A stretch of 53,493 bases of DNA from Ardenticatenia bacterium (GCA_030949995.1 JAUZRY010000026.1:1-53493), one strand, 5' to 3'; shown: positions 1-8,906, counted from the stretch's first letter. Program-made: numbers and translations. Notes: generated by a model from the letters alone, not told the origin.

Positions 1-2
1 TG

Positions 3-1145
3 CCCGGCACGCCGCCCGATAGCGAGACAGACGGCGTGGCCGCCGGCGAGCGGTGGTTGGAGAACCGCTACCTTCGCGTGGAGCTCAACGCCGAGGGCGA
101 CATTGTGCGCCTGTATGACAAGGTGAACGGCCGGGATGTCATGCCGGCCGGGGCGGTGGCCAACCGCTTTCAGGCGTTCCTCGATCGGCCGCTCCGGTGG
201 GATGCGTGGGATGTAGACATCTTCTACGAGGAGGAGGCGGAGTGGCCCCCCGAGCCGGCCGAATCCGTCCGCGTGGTCGAAGCCGGCCCGTTGCGGGCCA
301 CGCTGGAAGTGCGCCGGCGCATCTTGGAGAGTCCCTACGTCCAGCGTCTCACGCTGACCCACAACAGCCCTCGCTTGGACGTGGAAACGCACATCGAGTG
401 GCGCGAGCGACACGTCCTCCTGAAAGTCGCCTTTCCAGTAGACGTGCTGTCGCCTACGGCTACTTACGAAATCCAGTGGGGTCACGTGCAACGACCCACT
501 CATCGGAACACGAGCTGGGACCTCGCCCGGTTCGAGGTCGTGGCCCACAAGTGGACGGACTTGAGCGAAGGCGGGTACGGGGTGAGCCTCCTCAACAACG
601 GCAAGTACGGCCACGATGTGCGCGACAATGTCATCCGCCTTACCCTGTTGAGAAGCCCGGCTATGCCCGACCCGCAGGCGGACCGTGGCGAACACCATTT
701 TGTCTACAGCCTGTTGCCCCACGCGGGTCCCTTGGGCCGGCTCACCATCGCCGAAGCCTATAGCCTGAACGATCCGTTGATCCTCTTCCCTGTACAATCC
801 GACCGTTCCCAGGAGAGAAAGACCTATGGGACCGGTGTGCTCCCCGGCCAGAGTTTGGTGGCTGTGGATGCTCCTCACGTGGTGATTGAGACGGTGAAGT
901 GGGCTGAACGTGGACAGGGGTTCATTGTACGCCTCTACGAGGCACAGCGCGTGCGTGGCCCGGTAGGACTGCACGTGGCCGTGCCGTTCAAGGCGGCCTG
1001 GCGCGTGAATCTTCTCGAGGAGGAAGCTGAACCGCTCGAGGTAGAGGGCCGGCGAATCTCGTTCTTCATCAAGCCCTTTGAGATTGTGACCGTGTACTTG
1101 GAGCCTGCACCAGAAGCACTCATCCCACCAGGGCAGCCAAGTTGA
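3..1145 (+). CDS. Alpha-mannosidase, GH38 C-terminal part (5' truncated by window edge)
   Basis: The reading frame is open back to the first base, so the gene starts upstream and only its last ~380 codons are here. The visible protein matches the C-terminal beta-sandwich region of glycoside hydrolase family 38: it opens with LENRYLRVELNAEGDIVRLYDK and later has the family blocks RPTHRNTSWDLARFE and YGVSLLNNGKYGHD. GH38 enzymes remove alpha-mannose from glycans using a catalytic Asp and bound Zn2+ in the N-terminal domain, which lies outside the window and cannot be checked. The last 26 bases overlap the convergent membrane-protein gene on the other strand, so there is no room for a separate terminator. 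Family assignment is firm; substrate is inferred. Confidence 0.9.
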   Translation, partial: PGTPPDSETDGVAAGERWLENRYLRVELNAEGDIVRLYDKVNGRDVMPAGAVANRFQAFLDRPLRWDAWDVDIFYEEEAEWPPEPAESVRVVEAGPLRATLEVRRRILESPYVQRLTLTHNSPRLDVETHIEWRERHVLLKVAFPVDVLSPTATYEIQWGHVQRPTHRNTSWDLARFEVVAHKWTDLSEGGYGVSLLNNGKYGHDVRDNVIRLTLLRSPAMPDPQADRGEHHFVYSLLPHAGPLGRLTIAEAYSLNDPLILFPVQSDRSQERKTYGTGVLPGQSLVAVDAPHVVIETVKWAERGQGFIVRLYEAQRVRGPVGLHVAVPFKAAWRVNLLEEEAEPLEVEGRRISFFIKPFEIVTVYLEPAPEALIPPGQPS

Positions 1146-2277
1146 GCAATTCCACCACCAACAAGCCCACGAGGAGCCACAGCGGACGCGCTCGGCGAGG
1201 TACAAGGTGAGGCCATCCGGCGGCCAACAGGAGGGCTGCCGCCGGCCACGCGGGCGCCGGCCAGCTCGTCACACTGTCGGGCACCACGAGGGCACCGGCA
1301 CCAAGCACGATCACCGCCGCAAGGGGCACGATGAGCTCCGCGCTGTGCTCCTGCCAGAGAACCACGCTCAATCCTGCGAAGCTGATCAGCGTCCACAGGC
1401 TCACGGAGCCCCACCAGAGGTGCCCGGGATCAGTGAAATCAGCCCAATAGCGGAAGAACAATACAGTCAGGCTGTCCGTTGTGGGCCACACAGAGCGGGC
1501 CACGATGGCCTCTGTTTCCCGAACGAGCTTGCTCAGCCAGGGCAGCAAGTGTCCGCTCTCCCCGAGCACCATAATGCCACCTGCCAGGGCAATGCCCGTC
1601 CCTATCAACACGCCGATCTGGCCGATCAAGAGGACGTCGTCGTCGCGGTGGCGCCAGAGGGCTGCTGGCACGACGAGCAGGACCGGCCAAGTGAGCCACC
1701 AGAATCCCCAGTCCACCTGCCAGCCGGCCAACAACAGGGCAACAATGCCCCCAAAGCTGAAGAGCGTGAGGCCTCGCTGGACTGTCCAGAGGGACAGCCA
1801 TATCAGCAGGGCGGCCAGCAAAGCCACGAAGGCTTTTGGCCCGGCCTGGCCGCTGGCCAAGGTGAAGGAAGGTGTGGCCGCCAACAACAGGGGCGCGCCA
1901 ATGTGGAGGGTGCGTCGCCTTGGAAAGGCACCCCTCGCCGTGATGAAGAGCACCAGGAGGGTGCTCACGGCGAAGAGGGTGGAGAGCAGACGCAAGGCCT
2001 TGAGCTGGTCAGCAGGATCGGTCCAAAGGGACGCCACACCCCCGCCTACGAGGCGCGAGTAGAGGCCGAAAGGGAGCTCGCCGGCCGCCTCCTGCGTGAA
2101 TGGCACAAGAAATTGACTTTCCTGGAACGTGGCCGGCGAGCGGAAGGCCACAAGAACCGCGTGAAACAAGGCCAGGCCCACCACGCCCGCCACGGATGGC
2201 CACGCCCCACCGAGCATGGCCGAATGGCTTGCCCGGTGTGCCTCCTTTGTGGGGGAGGGGGACCATCGTCTCAACAC
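1120..2277 (-). CDS. Polytopic membrane protein, possibly a GT39/PMT-like glycosyltransferase
   Basis: About 385 residues with roughly nine hydrophobic segments spread along the whole length, so an integral membrane protein. The first helix (about residues 27-46) is followed by a polar stretch and then by paired helices, a layout resembling lipid-linked-sugar glycosyltransferases of the GT39/PMT kind. I do not see the acidic DE/DD motif of the first loop that would prove it, so function is open. The start is uncertain: GTG at 2277 lacks a good ribosome site, while an AAGGAGG lies upstream of ATG 2217 at an unusually long spacing. A TATAAT box on this strand (2373-2378) could drive it. Its 3' end overlaps the mannosidase gene. 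Confidence 0.65.
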   Translation of the reverse strand: MLRRWSPSPTKEAHRASHSAMLGGAWPSVAGVVGLALFHAVLVAFRSPATFQESQFLVPFTQEAAGELPFGLYSRLVGGGVASLWTDPADQLKALRLLSTLFAVSTLLVLFITARGAFPRRRTLHIGAPLLLAATPSFTLASGQAGPKAFVALLAALLIWLSLWTVQRGLTLFSFGGIVALLLAGWQVDWGFWWLTWPVLLVVPAALWRHRDDDVLLIGQIGVLIGTGIALAGGIMVLGESGHLLPWLSKLVRETEAIVARSVWPTTDSLTVLFFRYWADFTDPGHLWWGSVSLWTLISFAGLSVVLWQEHSAELIVPLAAVIVLGAGALVVPDSVTSWPAPAWPAAALLLAAGWPHLVPRRARPLWLLVGLLVVELLNLAALVG

Positions 2278-2385
2278 GCTATTTCCCCGTCAATTCCCGG
2301 ATTCTTCGCCCGTGTGCAGGTGCCGAACTCGTTCGCCGCCCACCCTGTTGTGCTCACCCTGCTCCCGCAGAAATTATACCCCTGG

Positions 2386-2413
2386 TTGACATGTTGCCCA
2401 TTCTCCGTACACT
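2386..2413 (+). promoter_or_regulatory. Sigma-70-type promoter for the epimerase gene
   Basis: TTGACA (2386-2391), a 16-base spacer, then TACACT (2408-2413), about 50 bases before the epimerase start. The region also holds a TATAAT on the opposite strand (2373-2378), so it is probably divergent. Pattern reading only. Confidence 0.5.
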
Positions 2414-2461
2414 ACATTTCCGAACTTTCAACCATTCCCAATGAAAAATTGGAGGATGACC

Positions 2462-3397
2462 GTGAAAATTTTGGTGACTGGAGGTGCTGGATTCATCGGC
2501 TCCCACGTGGTTGACGCCTACATCGAGGCCGGCCACGAGGTCGTGGTGGTGGACAACTTGACGACAGGCCGCCGGGAGAACGTTCACCCTGAAGCCAGGT
2601 TCTACGAGGCGGACATCCGCGACGCGCAGGCCATCGAGGAGATCTTTGCCCGCGAGAAACCCGAGGTGGTCAACCACCACGCCGCCCAAGTGAACGTGCG
2701 CCATTCAGTGGAAGACCCGATTTACGACGCCCAGGTGAACGTGTTGGGTTCCCTCAACGTGCTCTTGGCCGCCCGTCGACACGGGGCACGGAAGGTGATC
2801 TACAGCTCTACCGGCGGTGCGGTCTACGGTGAACCCGTCTACTTGCCCTGTGATGAGGATCATCCTGTGAATCCTATTTGCGAGTACGGGGCCACCAAGC
2901 ACGCCGTGGAGCACTACTTGTACATGTACCGCGAGAACTACGCGCTGGATTACACGGTCCTGCGCTACCCCAACGTCTACGGCCCGCGCCAGGACCCCAA
3001 AGGGGAGGCGGGCGTCGTGGCCATTTTCACGCGCCAGATGCTGTTGGATGAGCAGGTGATCATTAACGGCAGCGGCGAACAGGAGCGGGATTTCGTCTAC
3101 GTGACCGACTGCGCGCGGGCTAACATTACGGCCTTGGAGCAGGGCAGTGGGGAGATTTACAACTTGGGTACAGGCAGGGGCACATCCGTGAACGAGATCT
3201 TCGTGGCCCTCAAGGCGTTGACGGGCTACTGCCGCGATCCGGTTCACGGGCCACCCAAGGTGGGCGAAACGTTTCGCATCTACTTGGACGCTTCCCGCGC
3301 CCAGCGCGAGCTGGACTGGCAGCCCACCATCTCGCTGGAAGAGGGGCTCCGCCGCACGGTGGAGTTCTTCAGGGCCCGCGTGGCCAACGGGGCATAG
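2462..3397 (+). CDS. NAD-dependent nucleotide-sugar epimerase/dehydratase (UDP-glucose 4-epimerase-like)
   Basis: A 311-residue extended short-chain dehydrogenase. The N-terminal VTGGAGFIGSHV is the NAD-binding glycine motif. STGGAVYGE supplies the Ser region, YGATKHAVEHY the catalytic YxxxK, and RYPNVYGPRQDP the substrate-side block typical of GalE-like UDP-sugar 4-epimerases. The expected reaction is interconversion of UDP-glucose and UDP-galactose, or a related sugar, in the cytoplasm. I chose GTG 2462 because GGAGG lies at 2451-2455, six bases upstream; in-frame ATGs at 2456 and 2441 sit too close to or before that site. The neighbouring mannosidase and membrane protein suggest a small glycan locus. 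Exact sugar specificity cannot be read from sequence. Confidence 0.88.
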   Translation: MKILVTGGAGFIGSHVVDAYIEAGHEVVVVDNLTTGRRENVHPEARFYEADIRDAQAIEEIFAREKPEVVNHHAAQVNVRHSVEDPIYDAQVNVLGSLNVLLAARRHGARKVIYSSTGGAVYGEPVYLPCDEDHPVNPICEYGATKHAVEHYLYMYRENYALDYTVLRYPNVYGPRQDPKGEAGVVAIFTRQMLLDEQVIINGSGEQERDFVYVTDCARANITALEQGSGEIYNLGTGRGTSVNEIFVALKALTGYCRDPVHGPPKVGETFRIYLDASRAQRELDWQPTISLEEGLRRTVEFFRARVANGA

Positions 3398-3420
3398 GGA
3401 ACACGTTGGCCACGCGGGCC
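3373..3420. terminator. 17-bp perfect inverted repeat across the epimerase stop codon
   Basis: The left arm 3373-3389 (GGCCCGCGTGGCCAACG) is the exact reverse complement of 3404-3420. The 14-base loop contains the epimerase stop codon TAG (3395-3397). It lies between two convergent genes, so a bidirectional transcription stop is likely. No T-run follows on either strand. Confidence 0.55.
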
Positions 3421-3476
3421 GACGGCGTGGGCAGGGAGGGCACGTGGCCCGCACCGCCGGCCCTCGGCGGTCTGAT

Positions 3477-4691
3477 TTAGGGCGTTACCTTTTCCACAAT
3501 TGTGGCGATGCCCTGGCCCACACCGATGCACATGGTGGCCAAGCCGTAGCGCACGTGTTCCCGCCGGCGCATTTCGTGGACCAAGGTGGTTAGGATGCGG
3601 GCGCCGGAACATCCTAGGGGATGGCCCAAGGCAATGGCACCGCCGTTGACGTTGACCTTCTCCGGATCCATACCGAGTTCCCGAATGCAGGCCAACGCTT
3701 GGACGGCGAAGGCCTCGTTGAGCTCAATCAGGTCAATGTCGTCGATGGTGAGGCCGGCCCGCTTGAGGGCTTTGCGTGTGGCCGGAATGGGGCCGAGGCC
3801 CATTGTGCGCGGGTTGACGCCGGCCACCGCCATGCTCACGATGCGGGCCATGGGGCGCAGTCCTTGGGCGCGGAGTGCTTCCTCGCCGGCGAGCAGAATG
3901 GCCGCGGCGCCATCGTTGATGCCGCTGGCGTTGCCAGCCGTAACAGTACCGTTGGTACGAAAGGCGGGCCGCAGCCGGGCAAGTTTCTCGAGGGTCGTGT
4001 TGGGGCGTGGATGCTCGTCCGTGTCCACGACAATGGGTTCCCCCTTGCGCTGTGGGACGGTGACAGGCACGATCTCGTCCTTGAAGCGGCCGCTCTCAAT
4101 GGCTGCCTTGGCCTTCATCTGGCTCTGATAGGCAAAGTGGTCCTGCTCTTCGCGGCTGATGCCGGTGAGTTCGTACACATTTTCGGCCGTCTCCCCCATG
4201 CTCTCCAGGGGGAAAAGAGCTTCTAGCCTCGGATTAGGAAACCGCCACCCGAGCGTCGTGTCGTACATGGTGAGGTTGCCCCGCGGGAAGGCGCGCTCTG
4301 CCTTGGGCACGGCCCACGGCGCACGGCTCATGCTCTCCACTCCACCGGCGATGATCACATCAGCATCGCCCACCATAATGGCCCGCGAGCCGTAGTGGAC
4401 GGCGTCCATGCCCGAGCCGCACAGGCGGTTAATGGTGGTGCCCCCGATCTCCACGGGAAGGCCGGCCAACAGGAGGGCCATGCGAGCCACGTTGCGGTTA
4501 TCTTCTCCGGCCTGATTGGCACATCCGAAAATCACATCCTCGACGCTGTGGGGATCAACGCCCGTGCGCTCGACGAGCGCCTTGATGACCAGCGCGGCCA
4601 AGTCGTCGGGCCGCACGGCGGCCAGGGCGCCCCCGTGCCGGCCAATGGGCGTGCGCACGGCGTCCACGATGTAGACATCACGGCGTTCCAT
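3477..4691 (-). CDS. paaJ: 3-oxoadipyl-CoA/acetyl-CoA thiolase (PaaJ/PcaF-like)
   Basis: A 404-residue type II thiolase. The nucleophilic Cys91 sits in [10 protein letters not shown], the active-site His in [16 protein letters not shown] and the second Cys in CIGVGQG. The block [17 protein letters not shown] and the overall wording are closest to PaaJ/PcaF thiolases, which cleave 3-oxoadipyl-CoA to succinyl-CoA and acetyl-CoA, rather than to plain acetoacetyl-CoA thiolases. Start ATG 4691 has GAGGAGG just upstream and gives the normal family N-terminus [18 protein letters not shown]. It overlaps the preceding gene by 14 bases, indicating co-translation, and is the last gene of the operon. An acetyl-CoA acetyltransferase role is the alternative. 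Confidence 0.85.
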   Translation of the reverse strand: MERRDVYIVDAVRTPIGRHGGALAAVRPDDLAALVIKALVERTGVDPHSVEDVIFGCANQAGEDNRNVARMALLLAGLPVEIGGTTINRLCGSGMDAVHYGSRAIMVGDADVIIAGGVESMSRAPWAVPKAERAFPRGNLTMYDTTLGWRFPNPRLEALFPLESMGETAENVYELTGISREEQDHFAYQSQMKAKAAIESGRFKDEIVPVTVPQRKGEPIVVDTDEHPRPNTTLEKLARLRPAFRTNGTVTAGNASGINDGAAAILLAGEEALRAQGLRPMARIVSMAVAGVNPRTMGLGPIPATRKALKRAGLTIDDIDLIELNEAFAVQALACIRELGMDPEKVNVNGGAIALGHPLGCSGARILTTLVHEMRRREHVRYGLATMCIGVGQGIATIVEKVTP

Positions 4692-5475
4692 GATCTGTTT
4701 CCTCCTCACCGTAGGTGTAGAAACCACGCCCGGCCAATTGTCCCACGAGGCCGGCGTGAACAAGTTGGCGCAACAGGGGCGCCGGCCGGTAGACATCTGG
4801 GCCGTATGCCTCACCAAGGGCTTCAAGAATACCCATCACTTGGTCGAGGCCGATGAGATCGCCCCACGCCAGCGGACCACGGGGGTAATTGGTGCCCAGT
4901 CTCATGGCCAAGTCGATATCCTCAGCCGAGGCAATGCGATCGCCCAAGGCAAAGGCCGCCTCGTTGATCACGTTGACCACGATGCGGGGCCACACGCCGC
5001 CCACGGTGTCCGCGATGGGCACCGGTTCCTTGCCCGCGCTCTGCCACCACGTGCGGGCCTGTTCGACCGATTCCGGATCGCTCTGAATGGCCGGCACGAG
5101 TTCGATCACCGTGGCTTCCTCGAGCGGGGGCAGGCCGGCCCAGCCGACGACGCGGTCGGACCGATCGACCCAGCCGGCCACTTCTGTGGCGCTGGCGTTC
5201 AAAGTGGCCGTGAGCAGCAGGGCACCAGGAGGCAGGCAGGTGTCCAGCTCGTGCACGGTGCTCCACTTGTCACCCCGGTCGGCCAGCACCGCCTCCACGG
5301 CGACCTCGGGCACGGTGTTGAGCCCGCTGAGGAAGAGCCGCAGCTCGATCTCGGGTTCGACGCGAATGTCTTGGGCGTAGTTGAAGAAACTGACCACGTC
5401 GTGGCCGGCGGCGGCGGCCAAATCGGCCACTTCAGCGGCCAGAGGACCATCTCCGACCACGAGGACAGTGCTCAT
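4678..5475 (-). CDS. 3-hydroxyacyl-CoA dehydrogenase-like protein, probably catalytically inactive
   Basis: A 265-residue protein with the fold order of 3-hydroxyacyl-CoA dehydrogenase: an N-terminal Rossmann-like part ([17 protein letters not shown]) and a C-terminal HCDH domain ([14 protein letters not shown] near residue 165, [21 protein letters not shown] at the end). Two key features are altered. The third glycine of the NAD motif is Ala. The family HFFNP motif, which carries the catalytic His, is replaced at residues 112-116 by WAGLP, putting Ala113 where His belongs. The following Glu (VIELV) remains. It overlaps paaH by four bases (ATGA) and paaJ by 14, so it is translated with them. 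It may be a structural or regulatory partner of PaaH. Family is clear, activity doubtful. Confidence 0.75.
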   Translation of the reverse strand: MSTVLVVGDGPLAAEVADLAAAAGHDVVSFFNYAQDIRVEPEIELRLFLSGLNTVPEVAVEAVLADRGDKWSTVHELDTCLPPGALLLTATLNASATEVAGWVDRSDRVVGWAGLPPLEEATVIELVPAIQSDPESVEQARTWWQSAGKEPVPIADTVGGVWPRIVVNVINEAAFALGDRIASAEDIDLAMRLGTNYPRGPLAWGDLIGLDQVMGILEALGEAYGPDVYRPAPLLRQLVHAGLVGQLAGRGFYTYGEEETDHGTP

Positions 5476-6350
5476 GGTTTTTCCTCCCCTCCGTACTCGT
5501 ACCACCCTCGGCCCACTTTGCGGCCTAGGCGGCCGCTTTCGACCATGCGCTGTTGGAGCAAACTCGGCCGGTAGCGTGGTTCGTGAAAGCATGCTTCGTA
5601 GACGGAACGGGACGCGGCGAAGTTGATGTCCAGGCCGATGAGGTCCATCAACTCGAAGGGGCCCATGCGGAAACGGCCCCCTTCGCGCACGAGCCGGTCA
5701 ACGGTGGCGTGGTCGGTCACGCCTTGGGCCAGGAGGCGCAGGCCCTCCAAGTAGAACGGGCGGGCCACGCGGTTGACGATAAAACCGGGCACGTCTTGGG
5801 TGCGCACGGGGGTTTTGCCCATGCATTTGGCCACTTCCACCGTGAGGTGAACCGTCTCCTCTGAGGTCATGGCGCCTGCGGCCACTTCCACCAACGGCAT
5901 GAGAGGGGGCGGGTTAAAAAAGTGCATGCCCACGACGCGCTCGGGGTGCTGTGTGGCTGAAGCGATCTGGGTCACGCTGAGGGTGCTTGTGTTGGTGGCG
6001 AGCACGGCGTGAACGGGCACAATGCAGTCCAGGCGGTTGAACAGGGATTGTTTGAGCTCCAGTTGTTCGGGAGCTGCCTCGATGAGAAAGTCGCATCCGG
6101 CAAAGGCCTCCAACGCTGTGGTCGTCTGGAGGCGGTTGATGGCCGCTTCGGCCTCGTCGGCGGTCACGCGCCCCTTCTCGGCTGCCCGGCGAACGAAGTG
6201 GGTGATGCGGTCGGTGGCCCGCCGGAGAATGTGGTCGTCGATGTCGTACAGCACCACGTCGAATCCGCTCTGGGCCGCCACCTGGGCAATACCGCTGCCC
6301 ATAGTGCCGGCGCCCACGACGCCAATGCGCTGTAGGCAGTCCGCAGACAT
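5472..6350 (-). CDS. paaH: 3-hydroxyacyl-CoA (3-hydroxybutyryl/3-hydroxyadipyl-CoA) dehydrogenase
   Basis: A 292-residue complete enzyme. IGVVGAGTMGSGIAQ is the NAD-binding motif, VVGMHFFNPPPLMPLVEV carries the catalytic His and Glu, and the C-terminal HCDH domain contains GFIVNRVARPFYLEGLRLL and DLIGLDINFAASRSVYEA. It oxidises a 3-hydroxyacyl-CoA to the 3-oxo form with NAD+. In this operon the likely substrate is 3-hydroxyadipyl-CoA, as for PaaH, but 3-hydroxybutyryl-CoA use cannot be excluded. GAGGAAG precedes ATG 6350. Its start follows paaG by 73 bases, and its stop overlaps the next start (ATGA). Confidence 0.87.
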   Translation of the reverse strand: MSADCLQRIGVVGAGTMGSGIAQVAAQSGFDVVLYDIDDHILRRATDRITHFVRRAAEKGRVTADEAEAAINRLQTTTALEAFAGCDFLIEAAPEQLELKQSLFNRLDCIVPVHAVLATNTSTLSVTQIASATQHPERVVGMHFFNPPPLMPLVEVAAGAMTSEETVHLTVEVAKCMGKTPVRTQDVPGFIVNRVARPFYLEGLRLLAQGVTDHATVDRLVREGGRFRMGPFELMDLIGLDINFAASRSVYEACFHEPRYRPSLLQQRMVESGRLGRKVGRGWYEYGGEEKP

Positions 6351-6423
6351 GGGTCTTCCTCCGCGATTGGTGTGTTCTTGGCGGCCGTGTTGCCGTGCCT
6401 GACGCGTTGCGCGCGTGCCGTGG

Positions 6424-7218
6424 CTATCGGCCCCGGTAGGTAGGTGGACGCTTTTCTAGGAAGGCGCGCAGCCCCTCCAGGTGATCTTCGGTTCGGCCGG
6501 CGAGTTCTTGCATGTCGGCCTCGTACTCCAGAGCCTCATCCAGGGGACGGGTGGCGGCGAAGTCGAGAGCGCGCTTGATGTAGCCGATCACCTTGGTAGG
6601 GGCCTTGGCCAGCTCGCCGGCGAGTGTGTTGACCTCTTCCATGAGGGCGTTGTCCGGCACGACTTTGTTGATGAGCCCCCAGTCGAGGGCTTCTTGGGCG
6701 CTGATGCGTCGGCCGGTGAGCATCAGCTCTGTGGCGCGGGCCATGCCGATGAGGCGTGGCAACATCCAGGTGGAGCCGCTGTCGGGCACGAGCCCCACGC
6801 GCACAAATGCCTGGAGGAACGAGGCGCTCTCCGCGGCCACGCGCAAGTCGCAGGCCATGACCAAGCTCATGCCGGCACCGGCAGCCACGCCGTTTACGGC
6901 CGCGATGACCGGCTTGGGCAGCCGGCGGATGCGCAGGATGAGTGGGTTGTACGTGTGGCGCAAGTGGGCACCGTAGTCCATGCGGCCTCCTCCGTGGAGC
7001 CGTTCCTCGACGCTGGCCAGGTCCTGGCCGGCGCAGAATCCCCGGCCGGCGCCCGTCAGGATCACGGCGCGCACCTCTTCATCCCGGCCAGCCTGCTTGA
7101 AGGCCTCTTGGAGCTCGTTCAACATGGTGTCATTGGCCGCGTTGAGCTTGTCGGGCCGGTTGAGGGTGATGGTCAACACGCCGTCCTCTTTGGCGTAGAG
7201 AAGAGTCTCATAAGCCAT
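6424..7218 (-). CDS. paaG: Ring-1,2-epoxyphenylacetyl-CoA isomerase-like enoyl-CoA hydratase (PaaG-like)
   Basis: A 264-residue crotonase-fold protein. The oxyanion-hole segments are GRGFCAGQDL and NGVAAGAGMSLVMACDLRVA. The block FVRVGLVPDSGSTWMLPRLIG, with Asp in place of the usual catalytic Glu pair, is the hallmark of PaaG, the isomerase that turns ring-1,2-epoxyphenylacetyl-CoA into the oxepin and also shifts double bonds in later intermediates. ATG 7218 is preceded by GAGGAGG. It lies 43 bases downstream of paaF. No ring epoxidase (paaABCDE) is present in the window, so the assignment to phenylacetate rather than general beta-oxidation rests on family resemblance and operon partners. Confidence 0.82.
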   Translation of the reverse strand: MAYETLLYAKEDGVLTITLNRPDKLNAANDTMLNELQEAFKQAGRDEEVRAVILTGAGRGFCAGQDLASVEERLHGGGRMDYGAHLRHTYNPLILRIRRLPKPVIAAVNGVAAGAGMSLVMACDLRVAAESASFLQAFVRVGLVPDSGSTWMLPRLIGMARATELMLTGRRISAQEALDWGLINKVVPDNALMEEVNTLAGELAKAPTKVIGYIKRALDFAATRPLDEALEYEADMQELAGRTEDHLEGLRAFLEKRPPTYRGR

Positions 7219-7261
7219 GGGTGCCTCCTCGGTTGCCGGTTGTTGGAGTTGCTTGTCTTCT

Positions 7262-8036
7262 TCACCGGCCCGTGAACTCTGGCCGGCGCTTCTCCAGGAA
7301 CGCGGAGATGCCCTCCTCCTTGTCCTGGGAGCTGAAGAGCAGGTAGAAGTGTTTGCGCTCGTATTCCAGGCCCTCGCTCAAGGGGAGCTCGAAGGCCTTG
7401 AGGACAGCTTCCTTGGCCAGTTGGAGGGCCAACGGCGCTTTGGTGGCCACCTGTTCGGCCAGGTCAAGGGCCTTCTCCAGGTAGAGCTCCGGGGGCACAA
7501 CCTGGTTGACCAAGCCGTGCTTCAGGGCTTCTTCGGCGGTGAGGAAGCGGCTTGCCAGGACCATCTCCATGGCCAAGGCTTTGCCCACCGCGCGGGTGAG
7601 GCGCTGAGTGCCGCCGGCGCCGGGCATAATGGCCAAGTTGATTTCCGGTTGGCCGAAGCGGGCCGTCTCGCTGGCCACAATCATATCGCAACTCATGGCC
7701 AGCTCATTGCCCCCTCCCAAAGCACCATCCGCTCACCGCGGCGATGAGCGGCTTGGGGAAGGTGCGCACCACGTCCCACTGCTTGAAGCGGTAACTCTGA
7801 AGCATGTCCACGGCGTCTTTGCCCAGCATTTCGTTCACGTCGGCGCCGGCTGCAAAGGCACGCTCGTTGCCCGTGATCACCACGGCGCGCACGTCGTCGT
7901 CTTGAGCGAACTCGGTGAGCGCGGCGGCCAACTCGCGCATGGTGGCTTGGTTGAGGGCGTTGAGGCGCTTGGGGCGGTTTAGGCGAAGAAGCCCCACGCC
8001 AGGACGGGGGCGTTCGACGATAATGTGCTCGTACAT
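7262..8036 (-). CDS. paaF: Enoyl-CoA hydratase (PaaF-like), frame interrupted once
   Basis: A crotonase-family hydratase of about 257 residues once the frame is repaired. The N-terminal half reads LLRLNRPKRLNALNQ and AFAAGADVNEM, then PLIAAVSG. The family continuation LGGGNELAMSCDMIVASETARFGQPEINL appears in another frame. Between them, at 7724-7727, the codon tgg is followed by one extra base; removing it gives the standard SGWALGGGNELA join. The Glu of QPEINL is the expected catalytic residue. Start ATG 8036 has GGAGGAG upstream. The expected reaction is hydration of trans-2-enoyl-CoA, 2,3-dehydroadipyl-CoA in a paa context. A single-base consensus error is likelier than a real pseudogene, because ten other genes show the same kind of lesion. 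Confidence 0.82.
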
Positions 8037-8241
8037 GGTGCTCCTCCGTATGGCTCAAACGATCTCACCAGGTGACTCATGCCACTCACTATATGATTTA
8101 GGTAGAAGACGCCTTGAACGCCACGCCCCCATGTGGGTGGCCAACCATGAACGCGGAGGGAGCCGTGGCGTTCCTTTCGCCTCGCCGCAGGGCACCCGCG
8201 TGCGCAGGGCAGGGGCCGATGGGCTCCCCGGCGCGCGGACA

Positions 8242-8521
8242 TCACCCGCGTTGTGCCTCGCGCATCCACTGCCGCTGGGCCTCTGTGCCCACAATGAAGC
8301 TGTAGAGCACGGCCACGTTGAAGCTCAGGAGCACGGTCGCCACGGGGGGAGAGGCGGCGCACGTAACCGATGACGAGGCCAGCCGTCAGGGGTGGCAGGA
8401 CGTGAACCGGCGTCAGGCGCGGGCGCGGGGGTGGCTCGTCGGGCACGGAGGCGGCGGTGCGCAGGAACTGGCCCATCCACGAGCCGGCCGCGACCATCAC
8501 CGCTACCAGCACGGCCTTCAT
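8242..8521 (-). CDS. Small membrane protein of the paa-type operon (frame interrupted in a G/C run)
   Basis: Start ATG 8521 overlaps the stop of the EthD gene (ATGA), and the frame gives MKAVLVAVMVAAGSW, a hydrophobic N-terminus. In the run of six G at 8344-8349 (six C on the coding strand) one base too many breaks the frame. Removing it gives a clean 92-residue protein with two or three membrane segments ending in VLYSFIVGTEAQRQWM and a stop at 8242. The repaired length is an exact multiple of three and keeps hydrophobic patterning, so I believe it is a real gene. No family is recognised; its place suggests a role tied to the CoA-ester pathway. Confidence 0.55.
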
Positions 8522-8832
8522 GGTCTCTCCCCTTCCACGACGCGGGCGGTGAAGACGGTCACGAGATCGCCGGCAAAGCCCATAAGGTCCTTGCCCGCGG
8601 CCCGGTTCTCCTCTGAACGGAGGGCTGCCTGTAGACGTTCCTCGTCCGAGAACCACATTTCAAACATGAGGTAGTAGTGCGGCTCCCCGAGCAAGGTGCG
8701 CATGACTTTGCTCACCTCGATGCGCTCGTAACCGGGCACCTTGGCCATCAGGGGAGCGTGAACGGTGAAGTAGTGTTCGTCGAAGGCGGCTTGGTCGGCC
8801 GGAATGCGGTAGATGGCAACGAGTTTGAACAT
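8518..8832 (-). CDS. EthD-family dimeric alpha/beta-barrel protein
   Basis: A 104-residue protein with the EthD signature: FKLVAIYRIPADQAAFDEHYFTVHAPLMAKVPG at the N-terminus, followed by YYLMFEMWFSDEERLQAAL and a C-terminal helix. EthD-like ferredoxin-fold proteins are small dimers found in catabolic clusters for ethers, aromatics and polyketides; biochemical roles are poorly defined. GAGGAGG precedes ATG 8832. It is the first gene behind the promoter at 8907-8934, so it heads the whole minus-strand paa-type operon. Function here is inferred from context only. Confidence 0.8.
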   Translation of the reverse strand: MFKLVAIYRIPADQAAFDEHYFTVHAPLMAKVPGYERIEVSKVMRTLLGEPHYYLMFEMWFSDEERLQAALRSEENRAAGKDLMGFAGDLVTVFTARVVEGERP

Positions 8833-8906
8833 GCGTGTTCCTCCTCATGGCACGGTCGTACAGGAGTTGCGAAATGTCAGGTGGTCGGATGTGGCGGACA
8901 GGCGTG

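Noticed and set aside
1207-2514. A 435-codon plus-strand frame opposite the membrane-protein gene
   Set aside because: Its translation is low-complexity and charged, while the opposite strand gives a clean membrane protein; it also runs into the epimerase start.
8055-8294. A short minus-strand frame between paaF and the small membrane gene
   Set aside because: It overlaps the repaired 3' end of the membrane-protein gene in another frame and has no ribosome site or recognisable pattern.
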